Positions 58,021-64,000 of a stretch of 64,000 nucleotides of DNA are shown piece after piece. Made by a program: the position numbers and the translations under genes. This DNA is from Streptomyces sp. WMMB 322 (GTDB lineage: Bacteria > Actinomycetota > Actinomycetes > Streptomycetales > Streptomycetaceae). The DNA lies in NCBI RefSeq assembly GCF_900090145.1, contig NZ_FMHI01000009.1, forward strand, positions 1 through 64,000, written 5' to 3'. Below the pieces are notes generated by a model that saw nothing but the letters and a program-made list of their open reading frames with translations, was not told the origin of the DNA and ran no database searches. Within the stretch, counting starts at the first letter, position 1. Every line of letters begins with the position of its first letter.

Positions 58021-58542
58021 TCAACGCCGGCGCCTTCCGAGCGTGGGGAGTCCTCCCGAAACCGTCCGCACGCTCACCGAGGACGAGTGGGGCTTGCTCG
58101 AGACACTCGGACGACTCCTATTCCGTCGAGCCGGCCTGCCGACAGGGTTCTCCGGTACGCCAAGTTGCTTCATTCGGCGTCGGATCTGCTGGTAGAAGCT
58201 GTCCAGCCGATTCGCGTCTGTCGGAAGATCAAGCCGAACTCTCTTAATGAAAGAGCCGTTCCTCGGACGCAGAACCACACATGGCTTGCCCCAAGGGTCA
58301 ACGAACGACCATGCAGAGATCTTTGGCGAGACTCGATGCACTCGCGCCTTCTGTTGATGGTTCTGCACCTGCGTCCGAGTCGATCGGTAGAGCGTCTGGA
58401 GCCTCTTGACGTCATCCGGGAGCTCCACATCCAACCGGACAGCGTTGCGTTGAAGCAGCGGATCTAGGGAAGCAACAACAAACCCATCCGCCCCCCGACG
58501 GACCCAGATAGCAACTGTCGGTATCCCCGAACCATCCCCCAT
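58021..58542 (-). CDS. Hypothetical basic protein
   Basis: A 173-residue protein not recognised. ATG 58542 follows AGGGGG. It contains two similar halves: DPLLQRNAVRLDVELPDDVK with LQTLYRSTRTQVQNHQ, and RNGSFIKRVRLDLPTDANRL with DSFYQQIRRRMKQLG, suggesting an internal duplication of a beta-plus-helix unit. The C-terminal 30 residues are Ser/Arg-rich. Coding seems real because of the repeat structure and the ribosome site. Confidence 0.55.
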   Translation of the reverse strand: MGDGSGIPTVAIWVRRGADGFVVASLDPLLQRNAVRLDVELPDDVKRLQTLYRSTRTQVQNHQQKARVHRVSPKISAWSFVDPWGKPCVVLRPRNGSFIKRVRLDLPTDANRLDSFYQQIRRRMKQLGVPENPVGRPARRNRSRPSVSSKPHSSSVSVRTVSGGLPTLGRRRR

Positions 58543-58752
58543 GGCAGCCCCCTTGATGGCACTTCAACGCGCCTCGTCCCGTAGTACTCCCCTTGCTCGA
58601 TGGGTTCGCAAACCAGACATGTCGGTCGGATGGGTTGGTTGGATCCCCTACCACCTGGCACGTGAGAGTAAGTACGCGTAACCAACGCCCTCGACTGGGG
58701 ACCATGCGTTTGACAGGGGCGCACTTGGGTGGACGCCTCTAACTGGTGCGCA

Positions 58753-58781
58753 CTGACCAGGGTCAGCGATGCCGGATAGCT
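58753..58781 (+). promoter_or_regulatory. Operator and -10 of the nuclease-like gene
   Basis: The palindrome CTGACC-AG-GGTCAG (58753-58766) lies where a -35 should be. TAGCTT (58776-58781) is a -10-like hexamer seven bases before ATG 58789. Suggests a repressed, leaderless transcript. Confidence 0.5.
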
Positions 58782-58788
58782 TCTCCGC

Positions 58789-59313
58789 ATGAGTGAAGAC
58801 GAGGATTACCTCGACAAGAGTCCGTCGGCAGCGCGTATGGGGAAGGCAGCCGAGTACCTAGTCGCAGCCTCATGCATCCTCGCCACAGGTGGAGAGTTGA
58901 ACGTGTCGACTTCTCTCGTCGACGATGAAGGGGTAGATCTCGTCTTTCATCAACGCGGACGCTCCGCAACCTTGGCCGTACAGGTAAAAGCCCGCATGTC
59001 CACCGCTGCGAATGTCCAGCGCGGCCGGCTAGTGGCGAATGTGCGCTCCCAGACGTTCCAGCCCCGCTCTGACCTGGACATGTTGTTCATCGCCGTGAAC
59101 GTAGAGCACGGCACAATCATGACCGCTTGGCTTGTGCCAAGTGGAGCGTTCGATGAGATGGCAGGGGAGCCCAACAGCAGCGGGCTCCGCAGGTTCTCCG
59201 CATCGATGAAGTCGGAGTCCAGGGATCGCTGGAGACCATATCGCCTGTCCGCCGCCGAACTCGCGGGACGCATCCTCGCCCGACTCGACGAGTTGGCTCA
59301 GACAGACACGTAG
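58789..59313 (+). CDS. PD-(D/E)XK-like (DUF4365-type) protein
   Basis: A 174-residue protein. An early helix with Glu (GKAAEYLVAASCILATGG) is followed by SLVDDEGVDLVFHQ and LAVQVKARMS, the E...GVD...Q-x-K pattern of restriction-endonuclease-like folds. Later part TFQPRSDLDMLFIAVNVEHG and WRPYRLSAAELAGRI. No methylase or ATPase partner is adjacent, so it is either a stand-alone nuclease of the DUF4365 type or a remnant of a larger system. Starts at ATG 58789 without a ribosome site. Confidence 0.68.
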   Translation: MSEDEDYLDKSPSAARMGKAAEYLVAASCILATGGELNVSTSLVDDEGVDLVFHQRGRSATLAVQVKARMSTAANVQRGRLVANVRSQTFQPRSDLDMLFIAVNVEHGTIMTAWLVPSGAFDEMAGEPNSSGLRRFSASMKSESRDRWRPYRLSAAELAGRILARLDELAQTDT

Positions 59314-59666
59314 CTGCCCCTCAGGAGTCCTTGCGCCGTCACCGCTAGCTCGTTCCGCATCAAACAGAAATAGGGCCGGGGTCGTGATCTGGCCCTTCGT
59401 CGTGGAGCGGGTGACGGGAATCGAACCCGCGCTCTGAGCTTGGGGAGCACTGTGCCTACGAGGGCAGTTGAGGCCCTGACCTGCGTGTCGGCACTTGCGG
59501 TTGGTGGGCTGGCGTCCTCAACGCCCCGCTCCTGACCGCGACTAACCGCCCCTATGGGCACGGCACGGGCACGCGACCCTCTCTGGTGGAGATGGTGAAG
59601 AGCTGCGGCCGGGAGGGTTGTCGAATTTTCCAAACGCCAGGACGAGTTCGCGGCCAGGTTCGGCCG
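59314..59666. other. Short non-coding stretch containing scar 4
   Basis: Holds tRNA scar 4 with a decayed terminator hairpin before it (AGGGCCGGGGTCGTGATCTGGCCCTTCG) and degenerate arm-type repeats TGGGCACGGCACGGGCACG at 59555-59573. Confidence 0.6.
59403..59446. other. tRNA-Gly 3'-end copy (attachment scar 4)
   Basis: TGGAGCGGGTGACGGGAATC and on to CTTGGGGA: identical to the tRNA-Gly 3' end except near its last bases. Same orientation as the other copies. Confidence 0.88.
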
Positions 59667-60110
59667 TCACGGTTCCGCCTTCCGCAGCTCCGCCTGGTCC
59701 TTCGTCATGGTCACCTGGTCGCCGTCGACTATGCAGCTCACATGCCCTGTCCATCGACCGTTCGGACTTCTCTCCCACCTTGTGAGCAGTCCTGACCGCC
59801 AACTGCCTTCCACTAACACCAGGCACGGCTTGGCTTCGATGGTGGGGCGGTACGAGGGGAAGCAGGCGATGCACGCGCCTCTCCCCTCACTCATCGCCAC
59901 AGAGAGTGCGACGTTCTGGGGGTCGTGGAGGTCTCTTCCGTAACGGCGGGCCTTCCGCTGACCGTCGTGAAGGGCCTCGCACTGCGTGTTGCGGTGAAAC
60001 ACCGAGCCGCCGGCGGTTGTCACGACTCGGGGAGTGAGCCCTTCCGGTACGGGCGCACAGTGCAGGCACTCCCCAGGTAAGAATTCGTGTTTGCAGCGCT
60101 CACCTGACAC
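59667..60110 (-). CDS. Cysteine/histidine-rich hypothetical protein
   Basis: A 147-residue protein, not recognised. GTG 60110 starts SGERCKHEFLPGECLHCAPV, a C-x2-H...C-x2-C pair typical of a zinc knuckle. A second pair is FHRNTQCEALHDGQRKARRY and GACIACFPSY. The C-terminal third is beta-rich (RSGLLTRWERSPNGRWTGHV). Ribosome site is weak. Likely zinc-binding; role unknown. It is the only gene between scars 4 and 5. Confidence 0.6.
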   Translation of the reverse strand: MSGERCKHEFLPGECLHCAPVPEGLTPRVVTTAGGSVFHRNTQCEALHDGQRKARRYGRDLHDPQNVALSVAMSEGRGACIACFPSYRPTIEAKPCLVLVEGSWRSGLLTRWERSPNGRWTGHVSCIVDGDQVTMTKDQAELRKAEP

Positions 60111-60279
60111 ACCGCAAGGCTGTCAGGCCCAGCTCACGCTCCACAGCAGCGATCAAGCCGATTTCGCTCTCCGGCAGGAGCTTCCAGGCTGGCAACTCGT
60201 CTGGGCAGGCCATTGGTTGGGGTCTGGGGACAGCCTGGGCAACAAGCACGGCCCAGTCCTGGGACCTGGGACTTTTCTA

Positions 60280-60323
60280 TGGAGCGGGTGACGGGAATCG
60301 AACCCGCGCTCTGAACTTGGGAA
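60280..60323. other. tRNA-Gly 3'-end copy (attachment scar 5)
   Basis: 44 bases with one substitution (CTGAACTTGGG for CTGAGCTTGGG) relative to the tRNA-Gly 3' end. The preceding sequence (GGCCCAGTCCTGGGACCTGGG) is a damaged terminator hairpin. It is the copy nearest to the intact tRNA. Confidence 0.9.
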
Positions 60324-60421
60324 TCACCGTGCAGATCTGCTGAGTTGGCCGCTGACCAGCACGGAGAGGTCCCTGTCCAGTCGCCGAACGGAGCCTCTCG
60401 TGGCCCGTGTTGACCGTCTCT

Positions 60422-60442
60422 TCTGGTGCGCATCTGGTGCGG
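60422..60442. repeat. Arm-type direct repeat next to scar 5
   Basis: TCTGGTGCGCA then TCTGGTGCGG, 11 bases apart, about 100 bases after scar 5 and seven bases after GTGTTGACCGTC. Nearly identical to the set near scar 3. Confidence 0.65.
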
Positions 60443-60806
60443 TAGTCGTGTGGCGAACACGACGGCTGGGCCACAACGTTGCCGTGAAGCCACCGCTCCC
60501 CGCCGAAGCCCCGTGGCTCTCCGCATGAAGCTATCGTTGCCGGTCGAGTGCTCCAGGTAGCCCCGCGATTCACTTTTCGGTAGGGGGGCATCGACCTCTT
60601 CGTTCCGAAGCACTCGAGCAGCGAGTTGGACTCCCCGGACGCGACCGCGTACAACTGCGACAACGGGGTCTCCTCCGCGCTCGTGGCTTCAACGACCTTC
60701 GAGCTGTGCAGGAGACCCTGCCTTCATGCGCGCTCCGCAGCCGACTTACCCGACAGGGAACCACCGTTCGAGCCGCAAGCGAACCTCTCGATACGACAGC
60801 GGCTTC

Positions 60807-61460
60807 TCAGTGCTTCGGCAGGTGGTCCAGGAACTGTTTCCAGCCCGGGCCCGGACTCTTCGCGCTGATGTCGCACCATGACTTGTCCGCGAAGTGGAGG
60901 CGCACGGTGGCCCTCGCTTCGCCGGGGTGCCTTTCCCAGGTGGTGCTCTCGACCCCGGTCAGCTGCTCGCGCGGCATCGACCACGCCAGCTCGGCCGCCT
61001 CCGGGCCGACGTAGACGAGGGACATGAGTCGGTCGCCCACGACGAGCATCTGATGGTCGGCAGGGCGGGTCTTGCTCAGCAGACCGCCCGCGAGGCTGTT
61101 CCAACCGCCCTTGAGTCGCTTGAGCTCGCGGCGGCGCTTGGGGCTCCGGAACAGCCAGCAGATGCCATCCCAGATTTTCTCCCCGAGCCAGCTGAAGGGG
61201 AGGGTCACGAAGTGGTAGACGGAGAGCAAGGCGACCAGCGGGTACTCCCACCAGGGGACGCGGCGGCGTTCAGTCTTGGGCCTGGGCGGAAAGACCGAGG
61301 GCTGCGAACGCAGCCCCTTGGGCACCGTCCTCCCCAGTTCATCGACGCACTTCACGGGATGGAGCGCCCTCACGCGGTCGTTGCCGCGGAGGACTCCCTC
61401 CACCATGACGCGTGACTGCTGCTCGGAAGGGACCGGGTAGTGCGGCTGCCTTGCGCTCAC
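60807..61460 (-). CDS. Hypothetical membrane-associated protein
   Basis: A 217-residue protein. GTG 61460 gives SARQPHYPVPSEQQSRVMVE; no strong ribosome site. One membrane segment is likely: WWEYPLVALLSVYHFVTLPF then SWLGEKIWDGICWLF (about residues 80-112). The C-terminal domain reads DHQMLVVGDRLMSLVYVGPE and ATVRLHFADKSWCDI, a beta-rich fold like bacterial PH-type domains (inference). It follows the next gene by 25 bases and probably shares its transcript. Confidence 0.6.
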   Translation of the reverse strand: MSARQPHYPVPSEQQSRVMVEGVLRGNDRVRALHPVKCVDELGRTVPKGLRSQPSVFPPRPKTERRRVPWWEYPLVALLSVYHFVTLPFSWLGEKIWDGICWLFRSPKRRRELKRLKGGWNSLAGGLLSKTRPADHQMLVVGDRLMSLVYVGPEAAELAWSMPREQLTGVESTTWERHPGEARATVRLHFADKSWCDISAKSPGPGWKQFLDHLPKH

Positions 61461-61485
61461 TGCATACCGCCGTACGTGCTCGTGC

Positions 61486-61998
61486 TCACCCGAAGTCCTC
61501 CTTGACCTTCTGCTGGTTCGTCTTGCCCGCGTCCATGCGCTCGTTGAAGCCCTGTGACGGCGGGCGCTGATCGTACGCCGTGGGCTCGTCCGGCTTCGTC
61601 CCGGGCAAGTCGCTGGGGGCGTACTCGGCGTACGCCTCCTTGGCCGTGCCGACTGCATCCTGGCCGACCACCGGGGCAACGATGTAGTCCCGCACAGCGC
61701 CCTTGGCCTCCCTGTAGGTTTGCCATTTGGCGAGGTCTTCCCGCTTCCTTCCATCCATGAGGTATCGGTTGCGGGCGCTCTTGTATCCGTTCCGCCCCTT
61801 GCTCCCCAAGCGTCTGATTTCCGTGCGCAGCTTTGCTGCGCGCCTGAGAAGCTTCAGCCGCTTGGCCAGGTCGCTCAGTTTGTCGGAGTCTCGGTTACCA
61901 ACTCGCTCATGGGACAACAGGTTTCCCCGGCCCACCTCGACGCGAGTGGCGCGGATGCCCCCTCGTTGCGAACCATGGGCGGACGTCGGTGAGGTCAT
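61486..61998 (-). CDS. Hypothetical Lys/Arg-rich helical protein
   Basis: A 170-residue protein not recognised. ATG 61998. The centre is strongly helical and basic (SDLAKRLKLLRRAAKLRTEI, then KREDLAKWQTYREAKGAVRD); the C-terminal 50 residues are polar (DQRPPSQGFNERMDAGKTNQ). Possibly a coiled-coil nucleic-acid-binding or structural partner of the membrane-associated protein downstream. Confidence 0.55.
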   Translation of the reverse strand: MTSPTSAHGSQRGGIRATRVEVGRGNLLSHERVGNRDSDKLSDLAKRLKLLRRAAKLRTEIRRLGSKGRNGYKSARNRYLMDGRKREDLAKWQTYREAKGAVRDYIVAPVVGQDAVGTAKEAYAEYAPSDLPGTKPDEPTAYDQRPPSQGFNERMDAGKTNQQKVKEDFG

Positions 61999-62428
61999 CT
62001 CGGCCGGTCCACTGGCTGCCTGGAGCCATCAAGGTGCGGCTACGTCGCCGTGGTTGCCGTATTTCGATGCCCTACGGCGCACCGCACGATCACCGCGTTG
62101 GGAGTGATGTAGGGCGACTGCCGACCTGCAAGGGTGCGTGCCGGCGTGACGAGGGTCAAGTCGTCCCCATGCACCTCGTTTTCCCGTGAGTCCCCCGTCC
62201 GATGTGGCACGAGACTGGCACGGGGCCGACGGTGGTAGTGAGGCAGCCGACCCTTGTCGCACCCCGGGTCGCGGCCTTTACCGTGCGGACGACCTCACCA
62301 CCAACTGACTGAGGATACGGCTTTCTGGTCCGTAGCTCCAGATGGATCGGGCGGCTGCGTTCATTCAGGGCAGAGTTGAGTCGTCGCCGGTCGCGATCAG
62401 TCCCGCCCTTGCTCGTGAAGGGCTGGTG
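61999..62428. other. Gene-free stretch with weak arm-type repeat
   Basis: About 430 bases between the hypothetical gene start and the DUF429 gene end. TGTGGCACGAGACTGGCACGG at 62203-62223 resembles the arm-type repeats, but no tRNA core copy is visible near it. Confidence 0.4.
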
Positions 62429-63106
62429 TCAGTACCAGATCGCGATCGGCCGCCCGCGGCGGTCGAGTTGCGGTGGGTCGGGCAAGCAGAACGCGTCCTG
62501 TTTGGCGATGCGATGTGCGCTCCACGCCGCAGCCGCCGCATCCAGGACGTCGTCCGGAGGTACTCGACCCGCGAGCCCCAGATCGTCGGGGAGGACGACG
62601 CCGGCTTTCCGGAGCAGGGCGCGCCGGGTCATCTGGCCTTCCCAGCTGGTCTTCTTATGAGGGAGCGGCGCCTTCCCGTTGAGTGCCCAGAACGACACCT
62701 CAGGGTGGACCTCGTACAAGCGGCCGCCGTCGCTCTCCAGACATTCGTTGGCGGCCCTCAGCTTGGCTGCCAGTCCCCAGGTCTGCTGACTCAGCCCGCT
62801 CCCGGTCAGTTCCTGGCACCGCCGGTTGGCGGCCTCGTAGTGATTCTCGAGCCACACCTGTTGCGGTGGCACACGGAACACGGAGTTCGCTCGGGGCCCC
62901 AGGACGGCTTTTGCCTCCGTGTCCGCCTTCCGCCATCCGTGACTCACGAGGCCGAGGGGCATGTCCACTGCGACAACTTCGGCTCTGAGAGTGGCATCGA
63001 GGATGTCTCGTAGGTCATTGCTGAATTGCGCGTCGGTATAGGCACCGTCGGAGAGTTCGACGGCGACCCACCCCTGTTTGCATGCGTCCACCCCGAGGAT
63101 CACCAT
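62429..63106 (-). CDS. DUF429 (predicted RNase H-like) protein
   Basis: A 225-residue protein. ATG 63106 starts VILGVDACKQGWVAVELSDG, the Asp-bearing strand of the RNase H-like DUF429 fold; VVAVDMPLGL carries the second Asp. Next RVPPQQVWLENHYEAANRRC and YEVHPEVSFWALNGK give the family's E/H residues, and PPDDVLDAAAAAWSA the last acidic pair. Nuclease activity is predicted from the fold. GATACT (63113-63118, minus strand) six bases before the ATG indicates a leaderless mRNA. Confidence 0.85.
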   Translation of the reverse strand: MVILGVDACKQGWVAVELSDGAYTDAQFSNDLRDILDATLRAEVVAVDMPLGLVSHGWRKADTEAKAVLGPRANSVFRVPPQQVWLENHYEAANRRCQELTGSGLSQQTWGLAAKLRAANECLESDGGRLYEVHPEVSFWALNGKAPLPHKKTSWEGQMTRRALLRKAGVVLPDDLGLAGRVPPDDVLDAAAAAWSAHRIAKQDAFCLPDPPQLDRRGRPIAIWY

Positions 63107-63278
63107 GCGGTCAGTATCGCGTCTGGGGCCCATAGGCTCACCCGTCCTGCGGCAAGAACCGGGTTCCGGTACTTGCCGTGACTCGCCCTGGCTGGCCACG
63201 GCTGGGGAGGGTGCGGAACGGCGCGAGCCGCCGAGCACTCAACGGCCCGAGACCAATAGAAAAGTCTGGACAACAAAC

Positions 63279-63305
63279 AAGGCCCAGGTCTCCGACCTGG
63301 GCCTT
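63279..63305 (-). terminator. Terminator of tRNA-Gly
   Basis: AAGGCCCAGGTC (63279-63290) pairs with GACCTGGGCCTT (63294-63305) around three bases, followed on the minus strand by TTGTTTGTTG. A near-copy precedes scar 2 and decayed copies precede scars 3-5. Confidence 0.9.
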
Positions 63306-63310
63306 CGTTG

Positions 63311-63384
63311 TGGAGCGGGTGACGGGAATCGAACCCGCGCTCTGAGCTTGGGAAGCTCATGTTCTACCATTAAACTACACCCGC
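63311..63384 (-). tRNA. tRNA-Gly (anticodon CCC)
   Basis: A complete 74-base cloverleaf including encoded CCA. The acceptor arms are GCGGGTG and CACCCGC. The D-arm contains TAGTTTAATGGTAGAAC, the anticodon stem-loop is TGAGC-TTCCCAA-GCTCA (anticodon CCC), and the T-arm is CGGGT-TCGATTC-CCG. Its 3' half is repeated five times to the left, so it is the integration target of the island. Confidence 0.95.
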
Positions 63385-63628
63385 GAGGAGCCGTTGACTG
63401 CTCGGCTTCCATCGGTTCAACGCCGGACACTCTACCCCATCACCGACCCCCGCCGCACAGGTCGAGGGGTCTTTTTGCTGCTCCGGGGCGGGGTGAGGGG
63501 ACGGGCTGGGGGCCTTCGGAGCAAGGGAGTTGGGGCGTAGCGTGGGGTGAGGGGAGGCGCCCGGAGGGCTGTCGGTTTGATCCCCTAATGTGGCTTTCGT
63601 CGACCACGTACTTGGGGAGAGGAGAGCG

Positions 63629-63820
63629 ATGGAGGCCACCGTCGTTCAGTGTGCCGAGGGGCATGTGTTCAGTACCTCGATGTTCCCGATGCAGAACCTC
63701 CGCAGCGGGCGCATCGGTCCCGGGCGGTTGCTGCGGTGTCCGCGGTGTGCGCGGCTGAGGCAGGCGGTGCCGGTGGGGGATGTCCCGTCCGTGCCGCGTC
63801 CCGGTCGCGGCGAGCGGTAG
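63629..63820 (+). CDS. Small zinc-ribbon-like protein
   Basis: A 63-residue protein. ATG 63629 follows GGGGAGAGGAG. It begins EATVVQCAEGHVFSTSMFPM and ends with a CPRCARLRQAV knuckle, so C-x2-H plus C-x2-C could bind one zinc. Such short proteins are common in Streptomyces, without known role. It lies just outside the tRNA, in chromosome backbone. Confidence 0.72.
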   Translation: MEATVVQCAEGHVFSTSMFPMQNLRSGRIGPGRLLRCPRCARLRQAVPVGDVPSVPRPGRGER

Positions 63821-63868
63821 CCGCAGGGAGGGTCCGTACGGGTAGCGTCCGGCACGGGGAGAGTCCGC

Positions 63869-63932
63869 GGACAGCCGGACAGCCGGACAGCCGGACAGCC
63901 GGACAGCCGGACAGCCGGACAGCCGGACAGCC
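63869..63932. repeat. Eight perfect copies of an 8-bp tandem repeat
   Basis: GGACAGCC repeated eight times without change, 48 bases after the zinc-ribbon gene. The period is not a multiple of three, so it is not protein-coding. It is likely to vary in copy number between strains. Confidence 0.95.
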
Positions 63933-64000
63933 GGGGAGGCAACGGCGACTGCCGTGGGCGGGCCGCCCGCCGGAGTTCGCATTTCAGTGCATATGGACAG

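Larger units (their letters stand above)
60111..60806. other. Gene-free stretch containing scar 5
   Basis: About 700 bases. It contains tRNA scar 5, arm repeats and the flank shared with 48541-48600. Right of 60530 I find no convincing gene; frames are short and lack ribosome sites. Confidence 0.45.

Noticed and set aside
58789..59313. Complete restriction-modification system
   Set aside because: Only one nuclease-like gene; no methyltransferase or specificity gene within the same scar interval. The methyltransferase at 51023 is not of DNA-methylase type by its motifs.
51957..60323. Five further functional tRNA genes
   Set aside because: Each copy has only the 3' half; acceptor 5' strand, D-arm and a full anticodon stem are missing.
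63311..63384. tRNA-Gly with anticodon TCC
   Set aside because: At first glance the loop CTTCCCA suggests TCC, but with a five-pair stem TGAGC/GCTCA the seven-base loop is TTCCCAA, placing CCC at positions 34-36.
48541..63384. Intact integrative conjugative element or prophage
   Set aside because: No integrase, relaxase, FtsK-like translocase, replication or structural phage genes are visible.
63869..63932. CRISPR array
   Set aside because: Units are 8 bases with no spacers; a simple tandem repeat.

Overview
The window is very GC-rich with strong third-position GC bias. It carries Wbl, SARP, ANTAR and LitR/LitS regulators and an isorenieratene-type carotenoid cluster, which together point to a Streptomyces chromosome (inferred from gene content; the species is not determined). 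It opens inside an alternative sigma factor gene and ends just past a tRNA-Gly gene.

Layout. 1-8.3 kb: stress and regulation genes (SigB/F/G-type sigma factor C-terminus, GAF-ANTAR regulator, Wbl protein, SDR dehydrogenase, TOPRIM protein, DinB-like protein, a streptogrisin-like secreted protein that has lost its catalytic His and Ser, and a DUF1622 membrane pair). 8.4-13.8 kb: DHA2-type MFS exporter, a YtrA-like GntR regulator with its membrane partner behind a palindromic operator, and a sodium:solute symporter with a structured leader. 13.9-19.0 kb: acyl-CoA ligase, MHS-family transporter and a divergent GAF/PucR-like regulator. 19.1-20.7 kb: TetR regulator and patatin-like lipase sharing a 15-bp-arm palindrome. 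20.9-31.6 kb: complete light-inducible carotenoid locus, with litR and litS divergent, crtY-crtT-crtU forward and crtE-crtI-crtB-Rieske protein reverse. 32-36 kb: secreted PE-PPE/cutinase-like hydrolase and a large AfsR-type SARP.

36.5-46.6 kb holds an unusual group: LysR regulator, MFS transporter, arginase-family protein with altered metal ligands, flavin amine oxidase, stand-alone MurF-like ligase, single-cysteine Asp/Glu racemase, cysteate-synthase-like PLP enzyme and F420/FMN luciferase-like oxidoreductase. I read it as a candidate small amino-acid-derived biosynthetic locus; this is inference.

48.5-63.4 kb is an accessory region left of an intact tRNA-Gly(CCC). It contains five partial copies of the tRNA 3' end, the best of 44 bp and one including the tRNA terminator. 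About 125 bp beyond each copy lies a recurring (G)TTGACC-like segment, usually followed by 11-bp-spaced TCTGGCAC/TCTGGTGC direct repeats. Between the scars sit small cargo genes: a dapA paralogue, a DUF2975/HTH pair, a methyltransferase, a thioesterase, an AbiEii-type module, a PIN/RHH toxin-antitoxin pair, an OGG-fold protein, a PD-(D/E)XK-like protein and a DUF429 protein. No integrase gene is visible. The simplest reading is repeated site-specific integration at one tRNA gene followed by decay, leaving a stack of small cargo modules. Coordinates and starts come from reading the sequence alone; family names rest on recognised motifs, not on database searches.
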